NCBI GenBank assembly: GCA_018136815.1
Contig: CM030943.1
Span: forward strand, 3,265,885-3,329,884
Reading direction: 5' to 3'
Length of the DNA: 64,000 nucleotides
Source of the DNA: Isochrysis galbana
Lineage: Eukaryota; Haptophyta; Isochrysidales; Isochrysidaceae
The notes beneath the pieces were generated by a model. It was not told the DNA's origin. It worked only from the letters and a program-made list of their open reading frames with translations, and did no database searches. Each line of letters begins with the position of its first letter. Within the stretch, counting starts at the first letter, position 1. Both the position numbers and the translations under genes were made by a program. This document shows positions 25,789 to 36,965 of the stretch, piece after piece.

Positions 25789-25836
25789 CGCTAAAACTAT
25801 AACAATAGTTTCTCACCACTCATCACACACACAGAA

Positions 25837-26792
25837 CAAAGAAAGAGATGACCCAATTTTTCGTCCCGATCCCCCCCCCCCTCTCCCCTCTCCCTCCCAG
25901 TCCCACTCCGTTGCGTCGCGCCGTCCTCCCCTCGCCCCTCCGCCGCCCCATACCTCCTTCTAACGTGCAAACCTGGATTATTTGGTAAAATGAAGCATCC
26001 AAATGGCAAATGGTTGCTTCGCCCCTGGCCCCCCGGGCCTATTTTCTCCATAATTCCATACTCATACTACAATCTCGACCTATTCCTATTGCCTATCGTG
26101 TTGCAAATGGGTGGGAATGTGGGGAAGGACGTCCCTAAGGCTCCCCCAGCACCTCATGCATGGGCACCCACCCCTCAAGGCGTCTTGGCGAGCAGGGACG
26201 CATGCATGTGCATGGGCACCCCTCAAGCCGTTGGCGAGCAGGAGCAGGGACGCATGCATGGGCACCCCTCAAGCCGTTGGCGAGCAGGGACGCATGCATG
26301 GGCACCCCTGAAGGCGTCTTGGGGAGCAGGGACGAAAGATGTCAAGATGTCACGACGTCGATTTGAAGCGTCCCTTGGCCCATGTGCATGCTACCGGCAG
26401 TAAACAGTTAACTGTTTACTGCCGGAGCATGCAAATGGATGCTTCAAACGGCATATTTCGTCCCTGCTCGCCAAAGCCTTGACGGGCGCCCATGAGGTGC
26501 TGGGGGAGCCTCAGGGACATCCTTCCCCACATTTCCCACCCATTTTCAACACAATAGGTCGAGATTGTAGTATGGAATTCTGGAGAAAATAGGCCCAGGG
26601 GCGAAGCAGCCATTTGGATGCTTCAGTTTACCAAATAATCCACGTGTGCACGTTAGAAAGAGGTGTGAGAGGTTGAGGGGAGGGCGGCGCGGCGCAACGG
26701 AGTGGGACTGGGAGGGAGAAGGGGGGGGGGGGGGGGGGGGGAGGGAGGGGGAGGGGGGGGGATCGGGAAAAATTTGGTCATCTCTTTCTTTG
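25837..26792. repeat. Foldback element, ~350-bp inverted arms
   Basis: The left arm (25837-~26207) and right arm (~26455-26792) are inverted copies, both including CAAAGAAAGAGATGAC at the tip, TCCCTCCCAGTCCCACTCC, TGGATTATTTGGTAAA and AGCACCTCATG. The arms are about 85-90% alike by eye, with indels in C/G runs. The spacer has short direct repeats built on GCATGGGCACCCCT..GGCGAGCAGGGAC and a perfect palindrome at 26394-26425. No coding capacity. It begins 25 bases beyond the LINE 5' hairpin. Confidence 0.88.
26394..26425. repeat. Perfect 32-bp palindrome
   Basis: CCGGCAGTAAACAGTT followed exactly by its complement, extended on both sides by GCATGCT / AGCATGC with one extra base at the left. 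It lies near the middle of the foldback element. The half-site resembles CCCGGCAGTAAAGAGTTAA at 26918 and the inverted form near 47226-47252. Confidence 0.95.
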
Positions 26793-27060
26793 CGGAAAGC
26801 GTCGCTTATATCGTTGAACATGTCTCCCTCTCTTCTCTCACCCCAAAAAACGAAACTTCGAAGCATCCATTTGCATGCTGCGCTCCCTATGTGGTATATA
26901 TGTGCGCCACATACTCCCGGCAGTAAAGAGTTAAAGAGCCCTCCTCCCCTCCCCCTCTTCGGCCCCCCCCTCCCCTCCCCCCCCCCCCCCGGGGGGTTTT
27001 GTTTTTGGGGGTCGCCCGCTCCCTCTGCCCTCTGCCCTCTCTCCCTCTCTTTCTCTCTCT

Positions 27061-27091
<31 letters not shown>

Positions 27092-27196
27092 CCTCTCTTT
27101 CTCTCTCTTCTCTCTCTCTCTCTCTCTCTTCTCTCTCCCTCTCTTTCTCTCTCTTCTCTCTCTCTCTCTCTCTCTTCTCTCTCCCTCTCTTTCTCT

Positions 27197-27278
<82 letters not shown>

Positions 27279-27692
27279 TCTTTCTCACTTCCTCCCTCTC
27301 TCTTCTCTCTCCTCCCCCCTTTTTCTCTCTCTCCCTCCCTCTCTCTCTCTTCTCTTTCTCCTCCCTCTCTCTCTGCTCTCTCCCCCACGCCCCCCCCCCC
27401 TTTTTCTCTCTCTCCCTCCCCCCTCTCTCTCTCTTCTCTCTCTTTCTTCTCCCTCTCTCTCCACTCTCTCCCCTCCCCCCTCCCCCCCCCTTTTTCTCTC
27501 CCTCCCTCCCTCTCTCTCTCTACTCTCTCCCCTCGCCCCCGCCCCCTCCCCCCTTTTTTTCTCCCTCCCTCCCTCTCTCTCTTCTCTCTCTCTGCTTCCC
27601 CTCCCCTCCCCCTCCCCCCCGCTCTCTCTCTTCCCCTCTCTCCCTCTCCCTCTCCCTCTCTCTCCTCAGGGGGCGGGGGCGGGGGGGCAGGG

Positions 27693-27741
<49 letters not shown>

Positions 27742-28812
27742 ACGCCGAGCGGCGAACCCCTTTTGTTTTCGCATCGCTTTCTTTCTCTTTCGTGGCTCCA
27801 CATATACATGCTTCTCGCCCTCCCCGGCTCCTCAAGATATTCATCACGCCCCCCATCCACACTCGCGACTTTCTTCTCTTAAACAGGTCCCAGAATTTGT
27901 TTATACGGGAGGCCCTTTCGGGTCAAAAGCGCGAGCGCCGTTGCCCGGGCCGCTCCTCCTCCATCAACTCTCTCTCTCTCTCTCTCTCCTCTCCTTCTCT
28001 CCCCGTCCGCCCGCCTCCCTCTCCCTCTCCTCTCCCTCTCTCCCTCTCGGGGCTTTCACCTATTTGACCAGATTTATTCTTTCCTTGAGCTGGGCATCTC
28101 GCACTCGTCGCCGCCCTCCTCCCAACGATGTTTATTCACTTAAACTGCGTTAGTTATTTATGTGAACTGCGGACGTCCCGTGTTCAATTCGCTCTCTCTC
28201 TCCCCCTCTCCCACCTCCATTTTCTTCCTGTACTTGCGCTGAGGAACTGACCTACCGAACCTGAACCATCCCTCTCCACCGCCTCCATTCCCACAGGAGT
28301 TTATTAACGTTGAACGAGATATTTACCACGTATTCTTGCATTCTCCTCGCACCCATCGCCCTCTCCCCGTCTCTCTCTCTCCTCTCTCCTCTCTCCCCCT
28401 TTCCCACCCTCTCCCTCTCTTCTCTTCTCTCCTCTTCTCTTCGAGAGGGAGAGAGAGAGAAGAGAGAGGAGAGAGAGAGAGAGAAGAGAGGGAGGGGGAG
28501 AAGAATAGAGAGAGGGAGGGAGAGAGAGTCTCTTTCCCGAGGATATATTCTCTTCGTTTTTTGGGCGGGGGAGGAGGGCTCATTCTCCGTCACCCTCTCT
28601 TCTCTTCTCTCTCCCTCTCCCTCTCTCTTTCTTCTTCTCCCCACCCCTCTCTTCTCTCCCTCTCTCCCTCTCCCTCCTTCCCCGCCGACCCCCCCCTCCC
28701 TCGCCCCTTTCCTCTCTCTCTCTCTCTCTTCCCTCTCTCTCTCTTCTTTCTCCCTCCCTCCCTCTCTCTTCTCTCTCCAGCCCTTCCCCCCCCCCCTCTC
28801 TCTCTCTCCTCT

Positions 28813-28874
<62 letters not shown>

Positions 28875-28993
28875 TCTATCTCACTTCCTCCCTCTCTCTT
28901 CTCTCTCCAGCCCCCCCCCCCCCCCTCTCTCTCTCTCTCTCTTCTCTCTCTTCTCTCTCTCTCTCTCTCGCTCGCTCTCTTCGGGCCGCGGCG
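26793..28993. repeat. CT-rich tracts upstream of the bZIP gene
   Basis: 26,940-27,690 and 28,190-28,980 are dominated by CT/CCT simple repeats on the plus strand, with internal ~60-bp periodicity (TTCTCTCTCCCTCTCTTTC) near 27,040-27,200 and long C-runs. The very long open frames on both strands here result from the low-complexity sequence. 27,690-28,190 is more complex but has no recognisable gene. Confidence 0.85.
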
Positions 28994-29018
28994 ATGGACG
29001 CCCTCGCCAGAGTGCAGG

Positions 29019-29059
<41 letters not shown>

Positions 29060-29192
29060 GCCCGGCCCCTCGCCCCTCCCCCCTTGCCCAAGGGAGGGGC
29101 AGCGCGCCCCCGAGCTGCTCAGACCCCCACACCCTCCCCGTATCTCTCTCTTTCTCTCTCACTCTCTCTCTCTGGGGGGGGGGGGAGGCCGC

Positions 29193-29241
<49 letters not shown>

Positions 29242-31716
29242 CTCTGCTCTTTCTCTCTATTCTCTCGCGGACAGGCGGAGGGGACAGCAGCAGGCACACA
29301 CACGCTGCCACGCCCGTTCGGCTCTCTCGCTCTCCCGCCTTCCTCTCCCTTCCCCCCCCCCCCCTCTCTGTACTCAGTGGTACGGCCAGGGGGGGGGGGG
29401 GGGGAAGGCGAAAGGGGGGGGGGGGAGCCGCGCCCCTCTCTCTGTCTCTCCGTCCCCTCCCCTCCGTTCCCTCCCTCCCTCCCTCTTTCTCTCGCGCGCG
29501 CGGCCAGCAGAGGACAGCAGGGCACGAGCAGGCAGGCAGGCACAGCCACACGCACACCCGCCCCATTCCGCGCCTCCTCCGTTCCTCCTTCCTTCTCTGA
29601 GGAGGTGGATGCGGTTTGCAGGGTGGATACGCGCTTCTCCCCCAAGGGCCGCATCGGCGCCCTTCGCCTCTGCTGCCTCCCAGCCCCGCCCCCTTTGCCC
29701 TCGGAGGGGAAGGGGCGCCGCTCTCTCCCCCAACGCCGGTGGGGGGGTGCCGGCGGCGAACAGATGCGCAGTCAAATCCCCTCCCTCCCTCCCCCCCACA
29801 CCTCCCCTTCCGCCCATATCTCCCCTCACCTCTCTGAAAAGGTGGCGGAGGGTGGAGAGGGCGCCGATCTCTTCCTTCCTCCCCTCCCCCTCGCCTCCCT
29901 CCCTGTCTCTGCCCCACCATCCCTCTTCCTCCCTCCCACTCCCCGCTTCCCCCCACGGCTCCAGAGGCGCCTCTGCGCGAGGCACCACCTCTCCCCCCAG
30001 AACCCTTCTTTCTCCCACCTGCCTCCCTCCCTCGTTCACTCCCTGTCCTCTGTGCCTCCCGCTACTCGCTCTCCCTCCCTCCCTCGACTCGTTCACCTCT
30101 CCCCCAACCTTGCCCGTCCCTCTCTGGGCAGGCGCACCTCCCACCACCCCACCCTCCGGGCGGCCACAAGAGGGGGTGGGGGGCGCCACCATTTGAACCC
30201 CTCCTGCGCTCTGACGCCCTGCATGCCCCCCTCTCAGTCACCCCCAGTCTGCGCCCCGCAGCCTTCCGCCCATCTCATCCCATCGTTCACGCACGCACAC
30301 CCACCAACCTCCCGCTGCCCCCCCGCCCCGCCCACAGGACTTTGTCGACGACGACCTACTCTCGTGCTTCCTCTGGGCAGCGGGCGAGAACGCGGTGGCA
30401 CAGCCGGGATGGGAGTCGCCCTCCGTCAACCCGCTCAAGGGCATCCCGCTCCCGCCGTCCATGCCGCCCCTCCCGCCCGCCGATGCGCCGCTTCTCTCGG
30501 ACGATTTTGGCATGGGCAAGGGTTTCGGCACGGACAAGGGGGGTGGCGGTGGCTCGGCCGGCGGCTCGGCGGGTGGCGGCGGCTCTGACGACGGATTCGA
30601 TGAAGCCGACGGCGACACCAAGGTCGGCGCCGGCGGACTGTCTAAAGAGCAGAAGCTCACTCAGCGGATGCAGCGGAAGGCCGAGTCGGCGCGCGTGGCT
30701 CGACTGAGGAAGAAGGAGTACGTGTCGGGACTCGAGGCGGAGGTGGCATCGTTGCGCGCCGAGCTCACCCAGCTGCGCGAGAAGGGCGCCAGCGCCGACA
30801 CGCCCACGCTCAAGGAGGAGGGCCAGCGCCACCGCGCCTCGATGGAGGCGCTGCTCAAGCAGTCGGTGCTCGACACGCCCGAGGTCAACGCCACCGAGGT
30901 GACCGTCGAGAAGTACGTCGCCAACAAGCGAGCGCAACAGGTGCGCCCCGCCCCGCCGGCCAGCACACCACTCGCTCGGCGCGGCCACCCAATGTGCGCC
31001 ACGCCGCCGCAATCCGCAGGAGACGATCAACGAGTACCTCGATTCAATCGAGGATATCCTCTCGCCCGGCATGCCGCTCCAGGTTGCCTTCTCCGCGTCG
31101 TCCGCTGAGGCTGACGGCGACGGCGCCGCAGCTGGTGCGCGCCGGACGAGCCCTCGCCCTAGGTGGACGCTGCTGCACGCGCGCCGCCGCCGCCGCGCGC
31201 TCACGTACGGCCCGCTGCCGCCTGCCGCAGGCGAAGGCGCTGCCGCCGAATCGTCCGACGGCGACGGAGGGCCCAACCCAAAACGCCAGCGCCAAAACTC
31301 AATCGGCTCGCAGTTGCTCGAGACGCTCTCGACGGAGCTCGGGCTGACTGCTGCGCAGGCGCGTGCGCGGAGGCATGAGCGCCTCGTGCCCCGCCCCCCC
31401 CGGCCGGCGCGCCCGCCTCGCCGCCTCTCTTCACCGCCGGCCAACTCATCACGCCCGTGCGCCGCAGGTGGACGAGCTTTCGGGACAAAAGGGATTCATC
31501 CACTCTGACCGGGAGATCAAGGCGCAGTGCACGGCCCTGATCAAGGAGCTGCGAGTACGCGTGAGTGAGCACATCAAGACGTCGCAGACGATCACCGACT
31601 GCCTCCGTCGCATCCTGACGCCCTTGCAAGTGGCCAAGTTTCTGGTGTGGGTGGAGAGGAATCAGCGATCCATGGACCTGTTGAATACGATGTTCCAATC
31701 CGACGACGCCGCCTAG
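28994..31716 (+). CDS. bZIP transcription factor
   Basis: Exons: 28994-29017 (probable), 30338-30940, 31020-31134, 31231-31358, 31468-31716; about 372 residues with consistent phases. An acidic segment (DFVDDDLLSCFLW) leads, followed by a Gly/Ser-rich linker. The bZIP lies at about residues 117-170: QRKAESARVARLRKKEY, then a leucine heptad region (LEAEVASLRAELTQLREK). The C-terminal part has QCTALIKELRVRVSEH and PLQVAKFLVWVERNQ, a helical tail seen in many protist bZIP proteins. The near-invariant Asn of the basic region is Lys here. Exon 1 (MDALARVQ, then GTCTCT) is a phase-compatible guess; its 1.3 kb intron is CT-rich. The intron at 31359-31467 uses a GC donor (CAG|GCGCGT). It should bind DNA as a dimer in the nucleus; target unknown. 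Confidence 0.82.
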
Positions 31717-32930
31717 GCTCTGCCGATAGCGGTACCTGGCATGATCTGTGAGTCCAGTGCCATTGTGGAGACAAAGCTATCAGGGTGGCAAGTCGGACAC
31801 TCGAGGCGGGGTGCCGCCCCGATCGCCGGTCATGCATCGAAATACGCCCAGCCTTGCCAGACCCTGCTCACCGAGCAGGGTCTGGCGCCTGATCGAGAGC
31901 GAAACGACGGTCGCGCGCAGCAGAATGGGCGGATGGGCTGACCGGGAGAGGAGGAGGTGGGAGAGGTGTGCAGGAGGGGGGGGGGGGGGGGGGGGGGCGC
32001 CTGCAGCCAGGCAGGGTGCTGCAGCGCTCGGTCGCGGCCTTCAAATGTGGACAGCAAGAGGGCGAGGGGGGGGGGGGGGTAGAGGGTCATATGTGCACTT
32101 GGCCCCCAGCGGCACTTAATGCCGCCGCGGGTGTATCTTCGGCACCGGGGAGGCAAGAGGGCAGAGGGAGCTATCGGCGGCGAGGGCGAACCCGGCGGCA
32201 GAGGGCCCTCCAGTCGCAAGACAGGGAGCTGCACCGCCTGCCGTCGCAGCCGTTGTGTGGGGTTTGATGAAATGCCGTGGCGACGGCGACTTGTGACAGC
32301 GAAGGCGAGGAAGGGGTTGGCGCTCGTACCGAGCCACATGCTATTCGCCTCCGTGAAACGTCGGGACACGACCGGTCAGCGCGCACGTGCGCCCGGTTGG
32401 CGCCCGACGTGATCTCCTCGTGTGTCACCCGATTAGTCTGTGGCCATGTAGATGCGTAGGTCGGCCCTAGCCGCCTCTGAGCGCGGGCTCGACTCCGGAT
32501 GGTTGCAATGCGGCAACCGGCAGCCCGGCGGGGCGCAACGCGGGAGTGGGCCACCACAGCGATGCAAACGTTCGTGCGATGCGTGGCTCTTTTCATCGTT
32601 TGTGCCCTTGCGGCAGCAGGCTGCGCGCACGAGAGTGTATAGAGAGAGACGGGAGTGGGAGAGAGGCGATGGAAGATCAAGGCAAGTCGTACGCCGCATG
32701 TGTGTGCCGTTGCGCGCCCATCCACCATGCACGGCGGACGGCGTCGTAGACGTGTACTATGGTGGGTGCGGCGTGGGGTAATTGCCTAGCAGTAGTCGTG
32801 CTGGTAGTGGAGGTGGCTGCACACGCTACACTCTTGTTATAGTAGTACCATATTCCAGATTCCATGGTATGTGGTCAACTAACTTTATTGTCAGTTGCAA
32901 TAGAGCGCGCCGGCGCCCCCCTCCTCTCTT
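31717..32930. other. Intergenic, no gene recognised
   Basis: Contains a G-run at 31976-31996 and a second at 32069-32080. A 16-base inverted pair, CCAGACCCTGCTC / GAGCAGGGTCTGG, at 31857-31887 forms a strong hairpin about 145 bases after the bZIP stop. No domain is recognisable in the short frames. Confidence 0.5.
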
Positions 32931-32945
32931 TCGGGCCCCCCGCCG

Positions 32946-33122
32946 AACGAGCCTCAGCCGGAGCACAAGGGGACGGGCTACGCCGTGCTCGGCGTGGGCG
33001 TCTACCAGGCCCTCTCGGGGCGCGCCCTCATGCCGAGCCAAGGCGACGCCGTTCTCGTCGCGTACGGGGTGCTCCTTGGCCTCTCCTTCGGGGTGCTCGC
33101 GGGGGGGCTCATGGTAGGGTGA
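32946..33122 (+). pseudogene. Membrane-protein fragment
   Basis: A 58-codon stretch with coding-like GC3 bias begins around NEPQPEHKGTGYAVLGVGVY and ends in one clear hydrophobic segment, VAYGVLLGLSFGVLAGGLMV, before TGA at 33120. No start codon or upstream exon could be joined with confidence. It could be the last exon of an unrecognised gene or a broken copy. The family is not recognised. Confidence 0.35.
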
Positions 33123-33649
33123 GAGTCCCCACGGGAGGGGATTTCTTTTATACCGGCGCATCGCGTATTTGGAAACGAGGGGTACCAAATGAAGGCAAAC
33201 GACCTGATCATAAACCACATTTTATGATCTCGGAACGGGCGCAAAGTGCACAATGGCATCGACAATGTCAAGAAGTGGGAAACACCGTCCATTCGCTAAT
33301 CTGGGTACTAGAAAGCACCAGCTGCAAGACTTCAATCAACTACAGCAAGCCCAGGCCGACCTACAACCGACTAACTACCGCCGCCATGCTAGCTAGCTAC
33401 GTTCTACGTTCCCGCTGCGCCAGAGCCGCCGCACACCACCACGAAAGCGAACGCGCTGGGGCACTAGCACTAGGAGCGTGCGGAGCGCCGGCGCTTCTCC
33501 GATCCTTGCGCTCGCGGCTGCCGCGAAGGTGCGGGCCATCAAAAGTCCCAGTGCACCGGGCGGTGGCGGCCTCAATGGCGGAGATAATGGTGGAGGTGTC
33601 GTGGTGTCGCATTCATCTTAGATGATGCGATTTCCAGGCTCTTGTTTCC
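33123..33649. other. No gene recognised
   Basis: Mixed sequence with short frames only. The composition shifts from AT-richer (33150-33330) to GC-rich (33400-33600). Confidence 0.4.
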
Positions 33650-35100
33650 AGGTCCTTCGCCGTGCGGCCACACGGTGAAGCTCAGGTACATCTAGGTTGG
33701 TAGGGTTCGTCCCTAGCGATCTAGAATTCGAGTTCTCGTTTCGTTCCTTCTAGCCTGTTTGGCAGGTCTAGATTCCAGGTTTCCTCCTTTCGGGCAATCT
33801 TGACCCAAAGGAGCCAGGTCGCCTGTCACTCGCTGCGCGCTTGTCTCAGGCTCTCGAGTTACCTTGTGAAGGCTTGTTTAGCTTCTTGCAAGGCTTGTTG
33901 TTTCTTGTTGGGTTCCGGTTCTTTCTTGGGACCTGCTGACTTTCGTTGTTGTCCAGGCCTGTTCTTCGTAGGTTCTGCTTGGCCTGGTTAGGGTTTCGTT
34001 GAATCCCCGCGTTCGGCGTTCGTCTTGGCGTTCGGAAGTTTCCTCTCACATTCCCTAGGTCCGCTACCCTTGGCTTGTAGGTCCTTGCTTCTTTCTTCTC
34101 GGTCAAGGTTTTGGCGAGCGAGTCGGTTGCTCTATCCGCTCGAGATTTGAGGTTTAATTTGCCATCTCCCCTTGGAGATCGGTGTAGGTTCGCTTCTTAG
34201 TTAGGTGAGGGAATCTTTCCCCTTGATGCAAGTTACATGCAAGCCCTTGGCCCCTTTGGTGTTTCTTCCCCTTGGTTGCTACTCAGGGTTGTTCGTTAGA
34301 AGCGTCTAGAAGGTTCACGCTCAACGGCAAGATTTCTTCTGTCGTGAAGATATCTCGTTGCGATCTGTATCCAAAGTGATCGCCGTGGTCGCGCGACATG
34401 ACGCTCCCCTTCGGACTCTCCGCTACGTGGGAAGTTACAAGGGAGACACGCTCCGGCCGTCGCTGCGGAGTCTCTCTCTCTCTCTCGCTCTCTCTCTCCG
34501 TCTCTCGCGACGTGTTTGAGTTATCGGTGATTTGGGGTCGCGGTTGCTTGATAATTTGCTTGGTTTGGGTGAATGATTCCGGTGTGTTCGTGAGTCGGTG
34601 TATCCTGTTGTTCTCAGGCTCCGTTGTCCGTCGTTGTTCGCTGCGTCGCTGCACTCAAGCAGCCTAGGCTCCCTCCCTGAGGGAAGAGTTCTTTGTAGGT
34701 CTAACAATCTCTTAAAACCCAACACACTAGGGCCGCTAGGAGCGCCTCGCCGCCCCACAGCCCTTCGTTCGCCGTTCGTTCCCCGTCCAGACACCCAAAT
34801 GGGGTTGCCCGACCCAGTCCAGAATTTCATTCACCCGACTCCCGGTGGGGAGGAGGGCCAAAGCGCCGCGCTAGCCGCCGGTGCCGCTCGCGACGGAGTG
34901 GCTCAGAGCCCTCCGGCTCCGCTCGACTCGACAAGCACGAAATCCAAGCTTCCGTCCTCGGCCGCAGAGGAGGAACCTCTCAAGGAACCTTCTCTGCCCG
35001 CTGCAGCTTCTGTTCCCGTGAGGGCCAAAGCGCCGCGCTAGCCGCCGGTGCCGCTCGCGACGGAGTGGCTCAGAGCCCTCCGGCTCCGCTCGACTCGACA
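33650..35100 (+). mobile_element. LTR-retroelement-like leader and gag start
   Basis: 34495-34600 (GACGTGTTTGAGTTATCGGTG… and GGGTGAATGATTCCGGTGTG) matches, inverted, 47945-48040 at the 47-48 kb element. The leader around 34140-34160 matches 22386-22480 inverted. After a T-rich leader an ATG at 34798 opens an ~80-codon Pro/Ala-rich frame (MGLPDPVQNFIHPTPGGEEG…) ending at 35041. I read this as the 5' end of an LTR retroelement (gag start) facing right and truncated at 35.1 kb, where it meets an oppositely oriented element. No PBS or LTR end is firmly identified. Confidence 0.5.
34854..35100. repeat. 80-bp direct repeat
   Basis: 34854-34933 and 35021-35100 are essentially identical 80-bp copies (GCCGGTGCCGCTCGCGACGG inside). 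The second copy lies exactly where the right-facing gag-like frame ends and the left-facing 36.1 kb ORF ends, so both proteins carry part of it. Confidence 0.9.
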
Positions 35101-36137
35101 CGTGGGCGGGCGGGATCGGCGCCATGGGCCATGGGCGGCTGCGGAGGCAATGGGTGTACCCCTCCCTCCACACTCAAGCAGCCCCCCACGCCAGGATCCT
35201 GTTTTGGTCTCGCAGGCAAGGGGGCCTAATGGGAGGGTGAGGAGCAACTCCTCAAAGAGGAGCTTTGGGGAAGGAGATGTTTGAGTGGGGGCGCTATACC
35301 CTTGCGCTAGGCATGGGCAGCGACGCCGCCTCAAAACATGTCCTCCCTCTGGTCTTGAGTCGAAATTTTTGGTGTTTGAATCCGAGGGCGAGGGGGTCTG
35401 TGCTTCTTGGGTTGGTTGTAGTGGGATGAGGGAGTGGGAGATGGAGTGAAGTGTTGAAAGAGGGCCCAAGGCAGGGCACTGAGTTGTAGGTACTTGTGGC
35501 CCACAAGGGTGGGGTGAAAACGAAAAGTGTATCAACATGTGTCTTGAATTGAAATATTTGGTGCTTTGAACAGAGGGCGGGGGGGTTCGTGCCGTTTGGG
35601 TTGGTTGAAGTGTGAAGGGGGAGTGGGAGAGGGAGTCTTGTGTTAAGAGAGGGCCCAAGGCAGGGCACTGAGTGATTGGTACTAGTGGCCCACAAGAGTG
35701 GGGTGAAGACGAGAATTGTGTCAACAAGTTGGAAAACAGAGGCATGGGGTGCTCTCCGTATGGGGTTGATGGTTGTGAAGTGCCCTCCCATGTTGGGTGC
35801 ACTGATGGTAGAGGTTTCCACCATGGGGAGGGCAGCTGAGCTGCCCTCCCACATGAGGTGCTCTTGGGGTGGGAGGGTTTTCCACTGTTGGAGGGGGTCT
35901 CCAAGACCCCCTGCATGATGCGCAGAGCCATGGTGGCAACCTGTTCGGTGCCAGTGCTCGCCACCCCGCGCGCTTGCGCGGGTGTGGTTTGGATGGGTTG
36001 GATGGGCTCTGAGAGGGCTTTCTGACGAGCCGCCTCAGGCGGCGTGGGGCGTCCCAGGTGGGGCGCGGTGGCGAGGGTCGCCTGGGGCTCGGGAGCGGTC
36101 GCGGCACGCTCCATAGTTCAAACTATAACAATAGTTT
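35038..36137 (-). mobile_element. Retroelement ORF1 relative with internal duplication
   Basis: The conserved leader hairpin at 36137-36120 precedes an ATG at 36114. The 358-codon frame begins MERAATAPEPQATLATAPHL and stops at 35038. It is related to the 25.8 kb ORF1 at the start and in the TMVETSTISAP-type region, but its body is a diverged tandem duplication of about 70 codons (…TQCPALGPL… appears twice, with NSRH / DSRP at the unit ends). The last 20 codons come from the 80-bp direct repeat. It has no reverse transcriptase. Probably a non-autonomous member of the same family. Confidence 0.6.
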
Positions 36138-36156
36138 TCTCCACAACCCAAGATCC

Positions 36157-36267
36157 TATGCGTCCAAGCGAAGCATTTGACCGAGAACGAGAACGAGAGA
36201 ATTATAACGATAATGCCGAACGACGAAGAGAAGCCTAACGAGCGTCGATTCGCAAATGCGACACAGT
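36157..36267. repeat. Dispersed ~110-bp repeat, inverted relative to 55.8 kb
   Basis: ATGCGTCCAAGCGAAGC…GAGAATTATAACGATAA…GAATGCGACAC-like sequence here is the inverted match of 55741-55855. It lies directly upstream of the leader hairpin of the 36.1 kb element, so it may be part of that element's 5' untranslated region. Confidence 0.8.
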
Positions 36268-36511
36268 GCCTGATGTCGTGAGTCAGTACCGTGAGTACGT
36301 GCTCCTTTACAGCTATCGGTAGTAGCCTGGATCCAGATTATTTTTAGAAGGAGTAGAGTAGAGTACTCTATCTCTCTATGAGTATACCAGCGGGGCAACA
36401 GAGAGAGAAAAAGGGGGGGGGGAGAAAAAAAAAGGGAGGGAGAAAAAAAGGGGGGGAGAAAAAAAAGCGGGGAGAAAAAAAAAAGGGGGGGGGGCTCGCG
36501 CGGCGCTGGCG

Positions 36512-36920
36512 ATGGCGGCGCGGCAGCGCGCCACACTGCGCCTTCCTCCCGAGGTCAACCGTGCTCTGTACGTGCGCAACCTTCCGTTTAAGATCTCTGC
36601 GGAGGAGATGTATGACATCTTTGGCAAGTTTGGCGCCCTCCGCCAGGTACGGCTTGGCAGCGCTCCTGATACACGAGGGACTGCGTTTGTCGTGTACGAA
36701 GACATTTACGATGCGAAGAACGCTGTCGACCACCTCTCTGGATTCAACGTGTGCGGGCGATACCTGGTGAGTGGGGTGGCCGAGAGAGAAGGGAAGGTCG
36801 GTAGGCGGGATGGGGGGGCTCCTGACCCTGAGCTCGTTGTATTCACGGTCTTGCTCTGCGATGAGGAAGGCTCACGCTCGCCCCCTCTTTCCCTCCCTAC
36901 CTCGCTCCCTCCCTTCTTTC

Positions 36921-36965
<45 letters not shown>

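Larger units (their letters stand above)
22805..25811 (-). mobile_element. Defective LINE-type retrotransposon
   Basis: Read leftwards it has a leader hairpin (25811-25794), an ORF1 start at 25788, a ~470-codon ORF1, then directly the C-terminal part of a non-LTR reverse transcriptase including its zinc-binding CCHC region, then a 3' region that ends in a T-tract. The endonuclease and the reverse transcriptase core are absent, so the element is internally deleted. The 3' end carries two tandem copies of an ~80-bp unit (22805-22883 and 22884-22970), each opening with an A-run and ATCTTCTTAAA on the plus strand. A truncated second copy is at 60965-61437. Confidence 0.8.

Noticed and set aside
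27000-30588. Several 300-750-codon frames on both strands
   Set aside because: All arise from CT/GA simple repeats; amino-acid content is Ser/Leu/Pro or Arg/Glu only, and the frames cross the bZIP first intron.
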